A DNA stretch of 35,000 nt from Symbiodinium natans (lineage: Eukaryota; Sar; Dinophyceae; Suessiales; Symbiodiniaceae). Under the pieces are notes generated by a model. The model made no database searches. It was given only the letters and a program-made list of their open reading frames with translations, and was not told where the DNA came from. The stretch lies in assembly GCA_905221605.1 (NCBI GenBank), contig CAJNDS010000251.1:146235-181234 (forward strand), in the 5' to 3' direction. This document shows positions 1 to 9,600 of the stretch, one piece after another (position 1 is the stretch's first letter; every line of letters begins with the position of its first letter). Position numbers and translations under genes: made by a program.

Positions 1-267
1 CCTTGAAACAACTAAATGTTGTTCCTGCGTTGGCCGGATGCACACTGCCCCAGGCTGCCTTTCTAGCGTACACACCGAACTCGCGTCAACTGCACTCTGC
101 TTGGCAAGATTGGCGGGCAGACCACATCACCAGTGTCACGATCGTCCTCGCGTGTCGCATGCATAGTTAATTCAGCAGCGAACTGAATCTCGAACAGTCC
201 CTCACTTCAGCGTTCACCTCAGTACTGTCTAACCCTTTCACACCCTGGCATCCCAGCTGTCGGCTTA

Positions 268-348
268 AGGGTTCAGTTCGAGTGGCGTGATGCCGCTGAG
301 GAAGTCGAGGAGGACAAAGGGATTACCAAGCACTCTGAACGAAATCAC
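268..348 (-). CDS. Unit B exon, S3-like
   Basis: The acceptor is cacacctcgtcag. The frame reads VISFRVLGNPFVLLDFLSG and stops at 265-267. The pattern aromatic-x-x-x-x-N-P-F-x-x-x-D followed by a hydrophobic run suits the start of a polycystin S3. The donor is unresolved; GC at the SG codons is possible. Confidence 0.5.
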
Positions 349-3300
349 CTGACGAGGTGTGTGAATCTCAAGAAAATCATGAACTCCAAAATTTCAGCAG
401 CGCCTGGATGGCAACCCACAGCCGCTCACCGAACTTGCTGGCCTTGCCCTGGCACAGAAGGCAAGAAATGATGCGGATTTGCCTTCTGAAGAATCCGATT
501 GTCAAGCCTAAATCTCAAGCCGACTGAGTCGTTACATGCACTCTAAAGGACCGATGGCCCCAAATCCCAACGGAACTCCACGCAGAATTCAACACAAACC
601 GACGAATCGCATCGCAGTCAGAGACCATGCCAGACCCGGGCCTTTCGGATTCCTGCCAGCGTCGCCCTGACAGAGTGTTTTGGTTCTTCTGCTTTCTCTC
701 GCTGGAGCGGGACTGTAGGATGCCGCAGTATGCTTAAGGATGCTTGCAAGACTTCAGCTCATTGCGCTGCTTCTGCAGTGAAGGCGATACAGCTGCGAAG
801 GCGAAGGGCTGCAGGGGAGGATGTTGGAGGTCGTGTTCTGGACTTGGCGGATTGTGTCCAAACAACAAGCTGCGCCTGCCCCAAACTCCGAGCTCCTCCC
901 ACTTCACACGTTCTGGTGGCCTGTAGACTTCCCGTAGTGCCAGGGCCAAGCGGGAGATGGTGAAGATAATCACGACCTGTGGTCTTGCAGTTGGCTTTCC
1001 TCTTGGAGCCATCTTCTCATCACTTATGTCATCAGTGGCAGTGTTCTGAGCAGCAGTCTGGTACTTGTGTTTTTCAGTGCCCTGTTGTAATGACTGCTTC
1101 AGTTGAACTGCAGCCATCGTAAGTTGGGGGGAACGTCAGTGCAGTCACGTTGTCCGATTCTCTGTTCATTAGCACTCGTCCTGCATGATCTTTATGTCTG
1201 CTCTCGATTGGCCCTCGGACTCAGAAGCCAAAAAAAGCCATCACAGGAGCAATTAAGAGAGGCAGGAAGCCGTTCATGTTTGTTGAGCAAGCTAACTTGC
1301 TAACGTCTTCACTTGTCGTCCAACTGTGCCCCGGAGCTTCTTCTGTTCATTCGTATTAAGCTTGTTTCTTTCGTCAAGATACTGGCGTGGCACGCGCTGG
1401 CAGAGCCTGTCAAGACTTCCAATCGGCCAGACCCACATCCCAAAACATCCCAAAACGTCCCAAAACCTCAAATCTGAAGCCATCAGCCAGTCAGCATCAT
1501 CCTCACATCTGTGCGGGCATTAGTGACTTCAAATGAAGGCACCTTGGGCCGCAGGGCCCTGCTGGCCTCCTAGCCTCTAGGTTATTCTATCCGTATCATC
1601 TAGATCACGTCTGATGCGAGCACGTGACTTTCATCACTGATCAATCTGGCCTGGAGTTGCGGCGGTTTTTTTGGTAAAGGGCTTGGAAATATAACCTCCT
1701 CCAAAGCCACCCAGTGCCCAGGCTTCTCGCTTCTGAGCCCCCGCGCAATCTCCAGAAACAAGCGCAAGGCAAAGAGAGGGCTCTGGATGTCCGGCAGCTT
1801 GATGGTCTCCACCAGGATGTCCTGTCGAGGCGTGCTCTAGGATCCGCTGCCAATCAACGGCGTTTGCCTTGAGCTGGAGCCAAGAGCTAAACCAAACATG
1901 ATATTGTGGAATACATAGAGATACATAGAGATGTTGCTCTAGTTACTCTAGTTCAGCTGGATTCCTTGACTTCAAGGCTGCATTGGTTTTATGTCCACAC
2001 TCTCTTGTGTTGGGCAGCAGTCAGTGCATGCTTACTTACTTGTCGGCAAGTGGGGACTTTCGTGCTTTTCGTGTGCCGTCGGTGGCATGCCCAGCAGTCT
2101 CAACGCTTCAGCCCCTAGCCTGCAAATCACCTGAAAGCACCACACCTCGGGCACATCTTTTGAAAAGCGCTTTGCAGCACCCGACGCAAGTCTCTCGCCC
2201 GCCTTCTCAATGAAGCCACTGAGAGTGAAATCAAAAACAATAGCGACATAGAAAAAGATGTCCTTGGCCGGTCTTCTTATGTTCACCCAAATTGCCAAGC
2301 TCACAGTCCTGTCCTATGGCCAGACTCTACGCTGACAGCAGACTCTTCCATTCCACTTGGGCCCTTCACAAAGCACAAAAGGCACCCCCGACATTCCGTG
2401 ACGTGCGACACATACTTCGTAGGCTCGTAGACTTGAGACCGGACCCGGTAAAGCCGCTAAGAGTCGACGTTGCCGTTGTAGGCAACGAAATCGATGGCAA
2501 CTTGCTGCGTTTGATTTGTCACAATGGCATTCAGCTGCATGTCACGCAAGGCGTCACGGGTTGCCTGGGTCTTGCAAAATATCCACTTAGCCAAGTTTAG
2601 CCTGGTTCACGCTTATCATGATAAGGCCATGTATAGTCCTAACAAAAGCAGCAAGTTTCCCAGCGCGTTGTTGTGCAGAGACACTAGAATGAGTGTTGTT
2701 GCGGGTCCGGGGCGTTTTCCTCTCCCGGTTATGAGAAAAAGTTTTCTCATTTGCTGCAGGGGCAGTGCTCTTTCATGTGCTGCTATCGTTGTTGCACTGC
2801 TTGGAATCGGATCACAAAAGTTACGCGCTTGAGATCCCAAAACACCATTTCGTGGGCAAGATTCTTTTATGACCTAAAAGTACAGGATGAGCTGGAAGAG
2901 TGTAACGAAACACCAACGAGTTCTGACTAAATAGCACCGGATTCGGAAGGCTCAGTTTACAGCTCAAGGTGCAGGTCTGTGCTTTTCTGTGCTTGATTTT
3001 TTATAGGATCGGGATGCGTGCGTATAATAAATAAATACAATTGTCCATACGGACATCTTAAAAGATGTCCAAAGGTAAAACGGCTTAGGGCTTTGCGGTT
3101 CCAGGGTGTGGCGACGTGCAGCGTTTGGGGTTTCTGCGTCAGGGATGCAGGGTTACGGAATACTCGCTCTGAAAACACTGAAAACTATGTCAATGTGATT
3201 GGGCGCTGAGTGCGTTTCTACTTTGCTTGCGGGCGCGGGGTCCGTGACATGCCGGGGCCTGGGGTCGCTCACTTGCTGCGAAAAGGATTGGTGTCCAAGT

Positions 3301-5870
3301 CCAAGTGGTCCCACCAAAGCGCATCAGCAGGCACAACCAACACAAAAGGAGTGCAAAAGATGGCTGAAATGTCAAGAACAGAGTAGCTGGATTTTTGTCC
3401 GAGAAACATGCGAGTCCACGCTCAGCATGCAGGTGAAGCCATTGGGTACCTCTAGATCGACAGGAAAACTGAGAAAGGAGCCCAGTCAAAGTTCGCTTCG
3501 CGCCTGTTGGGAGCCGTAGGACGTTGTGTAGTTGCCACAGTACTTCTCCAACATCGCGCGGGCCCGGAGGTCGTGGACCTCCTCGGTCGAGTTCGCAGCA
3601 CATTTGACAGAACCCCAGTGAAACTCAGCTGCGTGTGAAGAAATCGCAGCACCCCCAACATCTGGCTGGGCCGCCGTTTTGTCGGTCACATCCTGTCAGG
3701 GTGCCCAGCTCAAAGCTGGAAGCTGCAGAAGGGCCCAGCAAGGCGACCGCAGCAGCAGCAATGGCAGCAACGGTCATGACGTGAGAAAGCAGCACCACTG
3801 AATGAAGTGACTCGTGGAGTCTGATGGTCATGGAGCATGGCGCCATTCCATGTCTGTGCTGACAAACTGCAACACACAATCTGTGCTGCATTGTGCATCC
3901 AATGGTTTGGCATCGTTACAATCGCAATCAATCACTATGGCCACAACTGCCAATCTCCCCAACCTGACCTCTGATCCGGAACCCTGCAGTACACGAAAGT
4001 GCCCCGACTCAACCTCCTACATACAAGCTTTGCCAGGTAGATCCCTTGCAGACTCTCGTCGTCCTACTTCTTACCCTGCCCCGAACTTCAAGATCTTCAA
4101 GTCGATTTGCCCCCATGAACCCGGCACCTGATTCGGATCGCGAAACTTCTGCGGCACTGGCAGCCGTGAAGTTGCGGACGGCAAGGGTGCATCCAAAAGC
4201 TTATTGTACCTGAAGGGGCAAGGGACCGCAAGGGACCCAGTACAGGGTTTCTTAGTTGTCCAGTAACCTGGGGGAACTAAAGGCTAACCTTTGGGGTCAT
4301 AAGGGGATTTACTACCCCAAAAAGGTTAAAGGTTACCTACTCTACTACTGGGTTACTAGGGTTTTGTTGTAACTTGAGGGCTACGACAGCTAGATCAAGC
4401 TAGTGTAGAGGCCTCCCGGCTTCGAGGGGAAGACCGTTCAGTTTAGTAGCTTTGGCACTGAAGTGAGGAAGGGGAAGGGTTCAGGTAAAGGACAAGTAGA
4501 TGTGTACAAACAGTACTTTGCGAAGCGGGAGGCCTGCCTTAGCTGGGAGGCCGTCTGGGCCGCCCATTTCGTGATTCGGGCTTGGGATGCTTCATTGCGC
4601 GTGTGTCGACCCAACCGTATGCGTGGCAAACACCCTAAACGACGTGCTACATACAGATTCGGTGCCTTGCCTCTTCGCTGAGAAGCTGAACCAGTGCCAA
4701 CACCCGAAGAGACTTGGAAAGTCATATATACTGTACTCCACTGCACTCATATAAACACTCTGAGAAGAATCCCCTCAAGTCCCTCTTGATGTCCAATACC
4801 GTCACAGCCCCAGTGCAACACCATAGTATTCAAGTATTCCCTCCCTCAGAAACTCAAAAAGGGGGTGCGGTCCTTGTGAGATGTGCCAAACCCTGTTATC
4901 ACTACAGGATTCCACGGCACCAAGGCCAGTTCTATGCCCAGCAACTTTAAGGACAATCGAACCGGCGTCTGGCCCAGAAGAATGTTCCAGTCCTCAGCTA
5001 CACGGCGCATGGCTGGAACTAGCTGGACGGTCCAGGATGGTCTGGGAGTCATTTGTCTCAAACCTTCTATGGAAATACTCTCGCTTCCTTGGCAAGTGTC
5101 ACGGATGACGGCCTGTTTGTACTGCGTAGCCGCTGCATACGTCTCCAACTCGTTCTCACCTCGCAGGTGCAAAGTTAACAAACTCTCCCCAAGTCATCTC
5201 ACTACCTTGCCGTCCAAGCTGCTGTGACTACTGCCCATCACTGATTACGCAGTGCATTTTTGAATGTCTGGAAGCTCCCAATCTGTTCTGGGTGGGTCAA
5301 GTGCACGGGAAGACCATTTTTGTCAACTGAAGATACTCGGAGTCTACAAGTACTTAAGCGGCCTGTTTGCAGACTGGCGCACGTATAGCGAAGCACATCA
5401 GGCACATCAGGCACAACAGCTTGCATCAGCTAACCCATTGTGAACTGGAGGCCTGGCAAGGCCGTCGAGGAGTTGTACAAGGTGGTGGGGAGTCCACTTG
5501 CCATCCACAGCATCACATCCTCGGGCGATTCGATCCTGTCAAAGCTCATGTCGCGCTCGATCTCCTTTGTCGCAGAGCAGAAGGGAGCTGGAACAAAAGC
5601 AAGAAGTGGTGCCCCGCACACATCAGAGAAGGGCACTTAGCACACTTCGCACACTTAGCACGTGTAGCACACACCCGAAAAGTGAAAGAGTACGTACTCT
5701 GCACTCGCCAAAGCCACCCCAGAGAGCGGGTAGAGCTTTCGGAACGTCGGCTCTTTCAAGGCCGAAGTCAGCGATTCCACGACGTCATTGGATTCGGGGA
5801 CCCAAAGCACCAGGTTCACGAAGGTGACGTACAGAGCCAGCACAAACCTCAAAAGAAGGATCGACAGATA
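268..5870 (-). CDS. Polycystin-like cation channel, unit B (S1, TOP and later segments; runs off the left edge)
   Basis: Gene-level model. It begins with an S1 exon (5709-5870) joined in phase to a TOP exon (FDRIESPEDVMLWM), which joins in phase to the next (4892-5066). Further TOP exons follow at 3.6, 3.3, 2.55 (VAIDFVAYNGN) and 2.25 kb (VAIVFDFTLSGFIEK). Five exons from 2.57 to 0.98 kb join in phase 0 without a break. S2 is probably in 1696-1821, and an S3-like segment lies at 268-348. The pore and S6 should be left of position 1. It starts about 630 nt after the last exon assigned to unit A on the same strand. No DinoSL-like leader relic was seen between them, so separate tandem genes and one two-unit protein are both possible. 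Confidence 0.7.
430..485 (-). CDS. Unit B exon, basic segment, frame uncertain
   Basis: It lies between a good acceptor (cggattcttcag) and a GTGAGC donor. All three frames are open; RQIRIISCLLCQGKASKF is the most protein-like. The splice signals are better evidence than the translation. Confidence 0.4.
977..1081 (-). CDS. Unit B exon, hydrophilic loop after S2
   Basis: The acceptor is cattacaacag followed by G, and the phase 0 frame begins GTEKHKYQTAAQN and ends KPTARPQ before GTCGTG. The exon joins 1313-1381 in phase. The same frame stays open to 734 and reads VVIIFTISRLALALREVY, so the exon may really extend leftward with a hydrophobic segment and no intron at 976. Confidence 0.5.
1313..1381 (-). 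CDS. Unit B exon, charged segment
   Basis: Twenty-three codons in phase 0 between gccacgccag and GTGAAG. It reads YLDERNKLNTNEQKKLRG and continues directly from the ALEE end of the preceding exon. Confidence 0.55.
1696..1821 (-). CDS. Unit B exon, S2 region
   Basis: Exactly 42 codons in phase 0, from acceptor cctcgacag to donor GTTATA. It includes IQSPLFALRLFLEIARGL, a plausible S2, then SEKPGHWVALEE, which resembles the polycystin lead into S3. Confidence 0.6.
2131..2262 (-). CDS. Unit B exon, end of TOP domain
   Basis: Exactly 44 codons in phase 0, ending at GTGATT. DIFFYVAIVFDFTLSGFIEK matches the last TOP strand before S2 in polycystins (hydrophobic-F-x-F-x-x-S-G). It joins the previous exon after the YNGN motif. 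Confidence 0.65.
2469..2570 (-). CDS. Unit B exon, TOP 'YN' motif
   Basis: Thirty-four codons. RDALRDMQLNAIVTNQTQQ followed by VAIDFVAYNGN is the polycystin pattern in which a helix (leading to W/I-D-x-x-T-R in animals) precedes a strand ending in YN. The acceptor ttttgcaag and the GTCGAC donor both fit. Confidence 0.65.
3273..3363 (-). CDS. Unit B exon, TOP domain
   Basis: A strong acceptor (gttcttgacatttcag) and a GTGAGC donor bound a frame containing TPFVLVVPADALWWDHLDLD. Its place in the TOP domain rests on order. A competing hydrophobic frame across the same bases runs straight through the splice sites. Confidence 0.5.
3524..3628 (-). CDS. Unit B exon, probable TOP cysteine segment
   Basis: After acceptor cttcacacgcag the frame reads EFHWGSVKCAANSTEEV and then ARAMLEKYCGNYTTSYG. 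Two cysteines plus a YG end resemble the TOP cysteine loop. The 3' border is not resolved. Confidence 0.45.
3629..4891. other. Intron, about 1.26 kb
   Basis: No convincing exon. At 4230-4390 lies a patch of short inverted and direct repeats built on GGTTA/TAACC, CCCC and AAAGG words. Alanine- and valine-rich frames at 3.7-3.8 kb are hydrophobic but lack consistent splice support. Confidence 0.5.
4892..5066 (-). CDS. Unit B exon, TOP domain
   Basis: The acceptor is gtatttccatag. Its phase 1 start completes the codon left open at 5435. It includes AEDWNILLGQTPVRLSLKLL; the N-x-L-L-G-x-x-x-R pattern is where polycystin TOP domains have a conserved G-x-R strand. Confidence 0.65.
5435..5564 (-). 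CDS. Unit B exon, TOP domain start
   Basis: From acceptor ctgcgacaaag to donor GTTAGC. SFDRIESPEDVMLWMASGLP fits the polycystin pattern F-x-x-I-x-S-x-x-D-x-x-x-W. It joins 5709-5870 in phase 0 and 4892-5066 in phase 1. Confidence 0.72.
5709..5870 (-). CDS. Unit B exon, S1 helix
   Basis: Exactly 54 codons between gggtgcag and a GC donor (gcgagt). YLSILLLRFVLALYVTFVNL is the S1 helix, followed by a helix ending LKEPTFRKLYPLSGVAL. The start codon of unit B, if separate, must lie upstream. Confidence 0.7.
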
Positions 5871-6503
5871 CTGCACCCCTGAATTCCCTCTTGCATAACC
5901 CCAAGAATAACTGAGAGTGCCAAGTAGCACAAACACATAGATGCTGGCTTTGCTGCTGGTGTTCTCTCGACTCAGACCTTGGCCATAGCTCCCCCTTGGG
6001 GTTGGGTCACGGGATCCCTAGATAAGGCTCGGGCCATAAGAAATCTGCAAATCCTTGCCCGCAATGCTCGCACGGTTGATGCCCAACCTGAGACGGGTCT
6101 CTTACTAGTCGAACTCAGCTGGTATCTCCTCCGACCCAATTCCTAAACAGCAAACTGTCAACGACACTGCCGTGTGGAACACACTCCCTACACATCACAA
6201 ACGAACAGAGCACCCGCAGTGTCCCGGTTTCGGTGGCGCCGGGCAGCAACTTTTTGCCCCACGCAAGCTGGCGCTTCCAAAGCTTGGAAAGCTGATCCTT
6301 TGCACTTGCAGTGAAGGAAGGACTGTAGGACACTGTAGCAGGCTGAGAGGTTTCGAAGCAACTTCGGGCATCTTAAGGGATCCACGGCTTGGCCGAGGCA
6401 GTTTTCCTTTTGCAGGAGTTCTGGACTTGAAATAGGTACGGTCATGTCATTGTCATCAGCCCCTTAGCAATAAACGTCTCAAGTGACATCGGAAAAGGCT
6501 GAC

Positions 6504-6640
6504 CCAGTGGTCCCGGGCCCCTTCAACTGCTGCTGCGCGGCGTTGCCGCCGGCCAGGTCTGGAAGAACAAGCTCCTTCTGTTCCTTATCCTGTTTGCTCG
6601 CATCATCGAAGGAGGTGAACACCACAGCTCTGCTCAGGTA
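6504..6640 (-). CDS. Unit A exon, charged tail after S6
   Basis: An excellent acceptor (cttcttcatcttgcag) precedes YLSRAVVFTSFDDASKQDKE; the exon ends at GTCAGC. The acidic-basic composition suits a cytosolic tail. Its start phase does not match the preceding exon as modelled, so a small exon may be missing. Confidence 0.6.
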
Positions 6641-9600
6641 CTGCAAGATGAAGAAGAAAAGAATCCTTGCAGATAGTTGGACTATGCAGTCTCCAGTCTT
6701 GTGTGTGGGTGTTCTGCCTTCACTGCCCAAAGCTTGAGTCGTTTTTACACACGGCATCACAAAGCTAAAGCACTGCAAAAGCCGCTGTATCACGCTGAGA
6801 TCTTTCAGAGCTCCCGCAATAAATCCCCAAAGAACGTGCCCCCACCCCGCCTTAGCGAAGCGCTGAGCTTCTTGCCTTTGGACGCTACTCCAAGCCAATA
6901 ACTGGTTAGCAAAGAGGCATGAAGGTCAGGTAGAACAGAAAGCCGGTCAGTGGGAAGGCATCGCGAAGCTCCTCCATGTTCGGCCATGGTCTTGCTCACC
7001 CAGGGTTTAGGGTTTAGGGTTTAGGGTTAGGGTTTAGGGTCACACAGCCCATGAAACCATCTGGACCCTCAACCCTCCTCCACGACAGACAGGCGCCCAA
7101 AGATCATCTCCGTCAGGGAAATGGCACAAAGCGCGATGTCCGAAAAGTCTCGCACGCTCTTTCCGAACAGCAGATTGCTCCATATCCTGTGAGTTGACAC
7201 AGTTCTCGGCTCCAGAAACTTGGGCGCAGCAACCCGCCGAGGCACACAAAGCCAAAGAAAACGTCGCCCAGGATAATCACGAGGAAGAACACAGGTGTAA
7301 TGGACCTGACAGAGGAACTCGCACTCAGCATATCTTCGAGGCTCTGTCGAGAAGGCTGCCAATGGATGTCCGTTGCCCGGTCAGGGTCCCAAGAAGCGGG
7401 GGGATGTTCTAAAACATGGGCCAAAGAAGCAAACCCATCCTCGCCCTGAGCATACTTTCGGGTGTGTAGTTTTCATGGGGGCCACACGTCTTCAAAGCAC
7501 GTGTACAAGTTGTAGCTTGGAGCAGACCTGAGTCCATCAACTTTTGGCCTGCTTGCCCCAGACCGTACTTGCTGATGTCTCGGGTATACACTGGACTACA
7601 TGTCGGATCTTGCCCACACCCGACAGTACTGAGTCGGGCCTGTTCCTACCTCTCTTGCAATCGCTCCAAAAGCTCCAGCCTACTCACCGTGTCCACAAGC
7701 ACCGACACGCGCGGAATCAGGTCGCTCAGGTACTGTACCAAGCAGCCTTGGCCGGGCATGAGGGCCAAGTCTTTGACCTACGACCTAAGGCTTCTAAGGT
7801 CTACGTAGCTGGCAGAGCGCAGCATTTTGGCAGGCTCAGTCAAAGGTTCTGTGCGCAACCTTCCCCAGGTTTGGAGGCCAAGGGCGAGCAGTGTTCGGTG
7901 CCCGTAATAAGCTTCCCCAGCTTCTCAAGTTTGGGTGCGCACATTCAGTTGCTATGGGTTCCATACGCTCATCAATGCTTGCCCGAAAACACTACATGTG
8001 CACCCCCTTCAGGGCCACCGTTCGCTCCCCCAGCACGTTCCATCACCGCCCGTCCACGGGAAAACCCTGAGAAAAACATGTCCGGGAGTTCTCAGACGCC
8101 CCAAACGCCCCAATGTCAGAACAAGCGTCCGTGCAAGAAGACCATCATGATGCTGGCGACGATGATAAACTCTGACCAGGCCACAGCCTGGAGGTGGTCA
8201 CTACGCCCACTACGCCCACTACGCCCACTACGCCCATTACGCCCTCCTGTGGCCCTGCGGTCCGAAGAAAGAAAAGGCTCTGCCTTGATTTACTTTGCAC
8301 TCCAAGAATGCACTTCTCATCTGCAAAATTGGCAGTGTTGACTGCAGCATTGGTTGCACGCAGCAAGCTGTCGCACGTGTTGATGTGTTCACTGCCAAGT
8401 GATTTTTGAAAGTTGCCTACCTCTACTCCCGAACCCCAAAAGAGATCGCATTGTACTCGGGCTCAGCAGGTTCTCCAGGGTCTCTCCTCCTGTAAGCTGT
8501 ACAAGCAACACTGACACTGTTGGAGCGTTTCGGTTGTTTTCGTCAGAGCTGCGGCAGCTAAGGTGGTTCCACCTTGGTGCCCCATCTCCACTAGAACCGT
8601 CGTGATTCTGGAAGAGGAAGAAGATGAAGGTCTATAAGAGCATATAAGACATACACATCTATATATATATATATATGGTACCCCCCCCCCATATGCCCAC
8701 ACTTTTTCCTCTCAGGTGCCATGGTAGGGTTTAGAGGCTTAGGATTTCGAAGCCTCCGAGGTCAGCGAGCACGAAAGCGCTCTACTGTACCAATGTTTTA
8801 GGCCCAGAAGAGCAAAAACGCTGTACTGTCCCAAAACAAACCCATCTTTTTAAGCAAAAACAAGCAAAAATGCCGTACTGTCCCAAAAAACCACAAAAAC
8901 CAAAGTTTGGAGACCTCCAGGCCCTGGACGAGCCCAAGGTCTCCAAACTTTGGTTTTTTGGTTGTTTTTGGGACAGTACAGCATTTTTGCACTTTTTGCC
9001 TTAAAAAGATTGGTTTTTTTGGGACAGCACAGCACTTTCGAGGCCTGGGACTGCAAAAACGCTGTACTGTCCCAAAAAAACCAATCCTTTTACGCAAAAA
9101 CAAGCAAAAATGCCGTACTGTCCCAAAAAAACCAAAAAAACCAAAGTTTGGAGACCTCCAGGCCCTGGAGGAGCCCAAGGTCTCCAAACTTTGGTTTTTT
9201 TTGTTTTGGGACAGTACAGCATTTTTGCACTTTTTGCCTTAAAAAGATTGGTGTTTTTGGGACAGTACAGCACTTTCGGGGCCTGGGACTGCAAAAACAG
9301 CATCTTTGCACTTTTTGCCTTAAAAAGATTGGTTTTTTTGGGCCAGTACAGCACTTTCGAGGCGGACTGCAAAAACGCTGTACTGTCCCAAAAAAACAAA
9401 TCCTTTTAAGCAAAAACAAGCAAAAATGCCGTACTGTCCCAAAAAACCACAAAAACCAAAGTTTGGAGACCTCCAGGCCCTGGAGGAGCCCAAGGTCTCC
9501 AAACTTTGGTTTTTTGGTCTTTTTGGGACAGTACAGCATTTTTGCACTTTTTGCCTTGAAAAGATTGGTTTTTTTGGGACAGTACAGCACTTTCGAGGCC

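Noticed and set aside
7544-8341. 265-aa + strand open frame
   Set aside because: Antisense to polycystin exons that have splice sites and motifs; its C-terminal part is the CTACGCCCA repeat.
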